Of a stretch of DNA of 64,000 nucleotides, positions 63,101 to 64,000 are shown one piece after another (the first letter of the stretch is position 1; each line of letters starts with the position of its first letter). The stretch is from Anthoceros angustus (lineage: Eukaryota; Streptophyta; Anthocerotopsida; Anthocerotales; Anthocerotaceae). The notes beneath the pieces are model-generated. The model saw only the letters and a program-made list of their open reading frames with translations. It did no database searches and was not told the origin of the DNA. The stretch spans positions 310,001 through 374,000 of the forward strand of contig MU008159.1 in NCBI GenBank assembly GCA_010909165.1. The letters run 5' to 3'. Both the position numbers and the translations under genes were made by a program.

Positions 63101-64000
63101 TGATCATGACTTGCTGCTAAGAGTGTGGCTAACACTGCATGGCTTTGTCGATCCATCCCAAGTTGCCATGTCAGAAGTTGCGATGAGATCATAAGAATGG
63201 TGAGGCCGGTAAACACATATATGCTGCTTTGGTAACATGAAAATGAGCAAGCCACATCCTCAAAGATTTCATGTCTCGAAATTCATCAGGCCCCCATATC
63301 ACTAAAGTGGACGAGGATAGTCATCAAACACGGTGCATAAACATATGGTTTTATGTTTTGCAATAAGCATCTTCGTCGCAATAGGATGTCTAGACCCATG
63401 GGAGAGTTTTATGCCCCGCCTTTGCAACTCAAACATATCCCGATGATTTGTGGGATAATACGCAAGAGCACTTCATGTGGCTCATGAGACTCTATATACA
63501 ACAAGTGAGGGGTCTATTTTTGCTGGATATTTCTGCGTCCTTTGATTACTTTTCTTAATTGCCATAATATATGCAGGATGTCAAGATGCACAAGAGGGCT
63601 TTTCCTCACCGTAAAAATAAATGCTATAAAGAAAAGGTACCCCATTGCCCGCATTTGGGCATACACTTACAAAGTTTTGCTCCTTGCTCGTGAGCATATG
63701 TTGGAACCGTGGCAATATCCATGACACCACATTGCATCACTGGATTAATTTTTTCAAACACCGACTCTACCTCAAGTTGTGATGCTCCCGCATGCACTTG
63801 GTATCATAGTGCATGCACACATGCATCCATGCATTATCATGCTTTTGAAAACAGCTTTTTAAAACATACATAGTCACCTGGCCAGTCCTCGGCCTCGACA
63901 AGCATGTAGGACCATTTGCACCTATCTATTTAATTAGTCCTTGGTCCTCAACAAGCAAAACCATTTGTGTCTTTGTTCTCGAGGACTTTTGTACCTTTTT

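Larger units (their letters stand above)
53075..64000 (+). repeat. Tandem array of a ~3.7 kb non-coding repeat
   Basis: The repeat consists of four blocks. Alpha (about 0.6 kb) starts CCAAAGTTACACTAAATCGC; beta (1.0 kb) starts GCCAAAGTTACGCTAAACCG; gamma (0.7 kb) starts GACACCACATTGCACGC; delta (1.35 kb) starts AGCCATGCCATAACATTGTC and ends CATGGTACCTAAAC. Unit 1: 53,075-56,775. A truncated unit (alpha, part of beta, end of delta): 56,776-57,895. Unit 2: 57,896-61,590. Unit 3: from 61,591, with alpha duplicated (about 61,730-62,195 and 62,196-62,630), running off the window. Alpha and beta begin with the same ~80 bp. No conserved ORF, primer-binding site or LTR pair was found. A satellite or a decayed non-autonomous element are both possible. 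Confidence 0.9.

Noticed and set aside
53075-64000. rDNA intergenic spacer or CRISPR-like array
   Set aside because: No rRNA sequence is present and the repeats have no short repeat/unique spacer organisation; units are ~3.7 kb and contiguous.
53075-64000. Tandem LTR retrotransposon array
   Set aside because: No primer-binding site, polypurine tract or coding motif could be found in any unit, so LTR identity is not supported.

Overview
The window is plant nuclear DNA made almost entirely of nested, degraded transposable elements. The signs are Ty1/copia and Ty3/gypsy coding remnants, primer-binding sites of the plant initiator-Met-tRNA type (TGGTATCAGAGC-like), TATAAATA LTR promoters, a GT-AG intron and long non-coding tandem arrays. 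I see no ordinary host gene, rRNA, tRNA or CRISPR. The element families suggest a non-flowering land plant (fern, lycophyte or moss) with a large genome; that is inference. Reading frames break every few dozen codons by small indels while the protein motifs stay recognisable, so many 'pseudogene' calls may partly reflect sequencing error.

Positions 771-14017 hold the most interesting object: a ~13.2 kb DNA transposon with terminal inverted repeats (CGATATCTTGTGAAGGGG...) and a candidate TTATA target duplication, inserted in a Ty3/gypsy remnant (protease on the left, integrase and chromodomain on the right). It carries two divergent genes. On the minus strand (about 7.3 to 2.6 kb) is a putative transposase of the family with the SIDGMDQ / DNTCxENKN / VGHTHDQID signature (DUF7869-like, named from memory). 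On the plus strand (about 10.4 to 13.4 kb) is a gene combining a ParB-like domain, a PHD-like zinc finger and an amino-methylating (N6/N4-type) DNA methyltransferase module. A TATA-box region at 7.55-7.74 kb lies between them. A second, partial copy of the PHD-methyltransferase gene lies on the minus strand at 44.4-45.85 kb.

The rest, in order. 15.2-16.8 kb: LTR-like sequence and a 0.5 kb tandem duplication. 17.4-18.1 kb: a small LTR, primer-binding site and an unrecognised 158-codon ORF. 18.7-20.7 kb: one isolated piece of a non-coding repeat. 21.1-24.4 kb: Ty3/gypsy gag, protease and reverse transcriptase on plus. 24.4-27.4 kb: LTR-like hairpins and unassigned sequence. 27.43-42.80 kb: a minus-strand copia element (A) with both LTRs and a TGAAG duplication, split by a plus-strand copia element (B, 34.39-39.43 kb). 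Element A interrupts a charged, coiled-coil-like reading region. 46.2-46.9 kb: a 150 bp tandem repeat. 47-52.6 kb: minus-strand Ty3/gypsy integrase with an insertion. 53.1 kb to the end: an array of ~3.7 kb non-coding units, the same repeat as at 18.7 kb.

A theme across the window is head-to-tail partial duplication. At least seven unrelated segments (0.5-2.3 kb) are duplicated once in tandem, each with 4-9 nt of shared sequence at the breakpoints.
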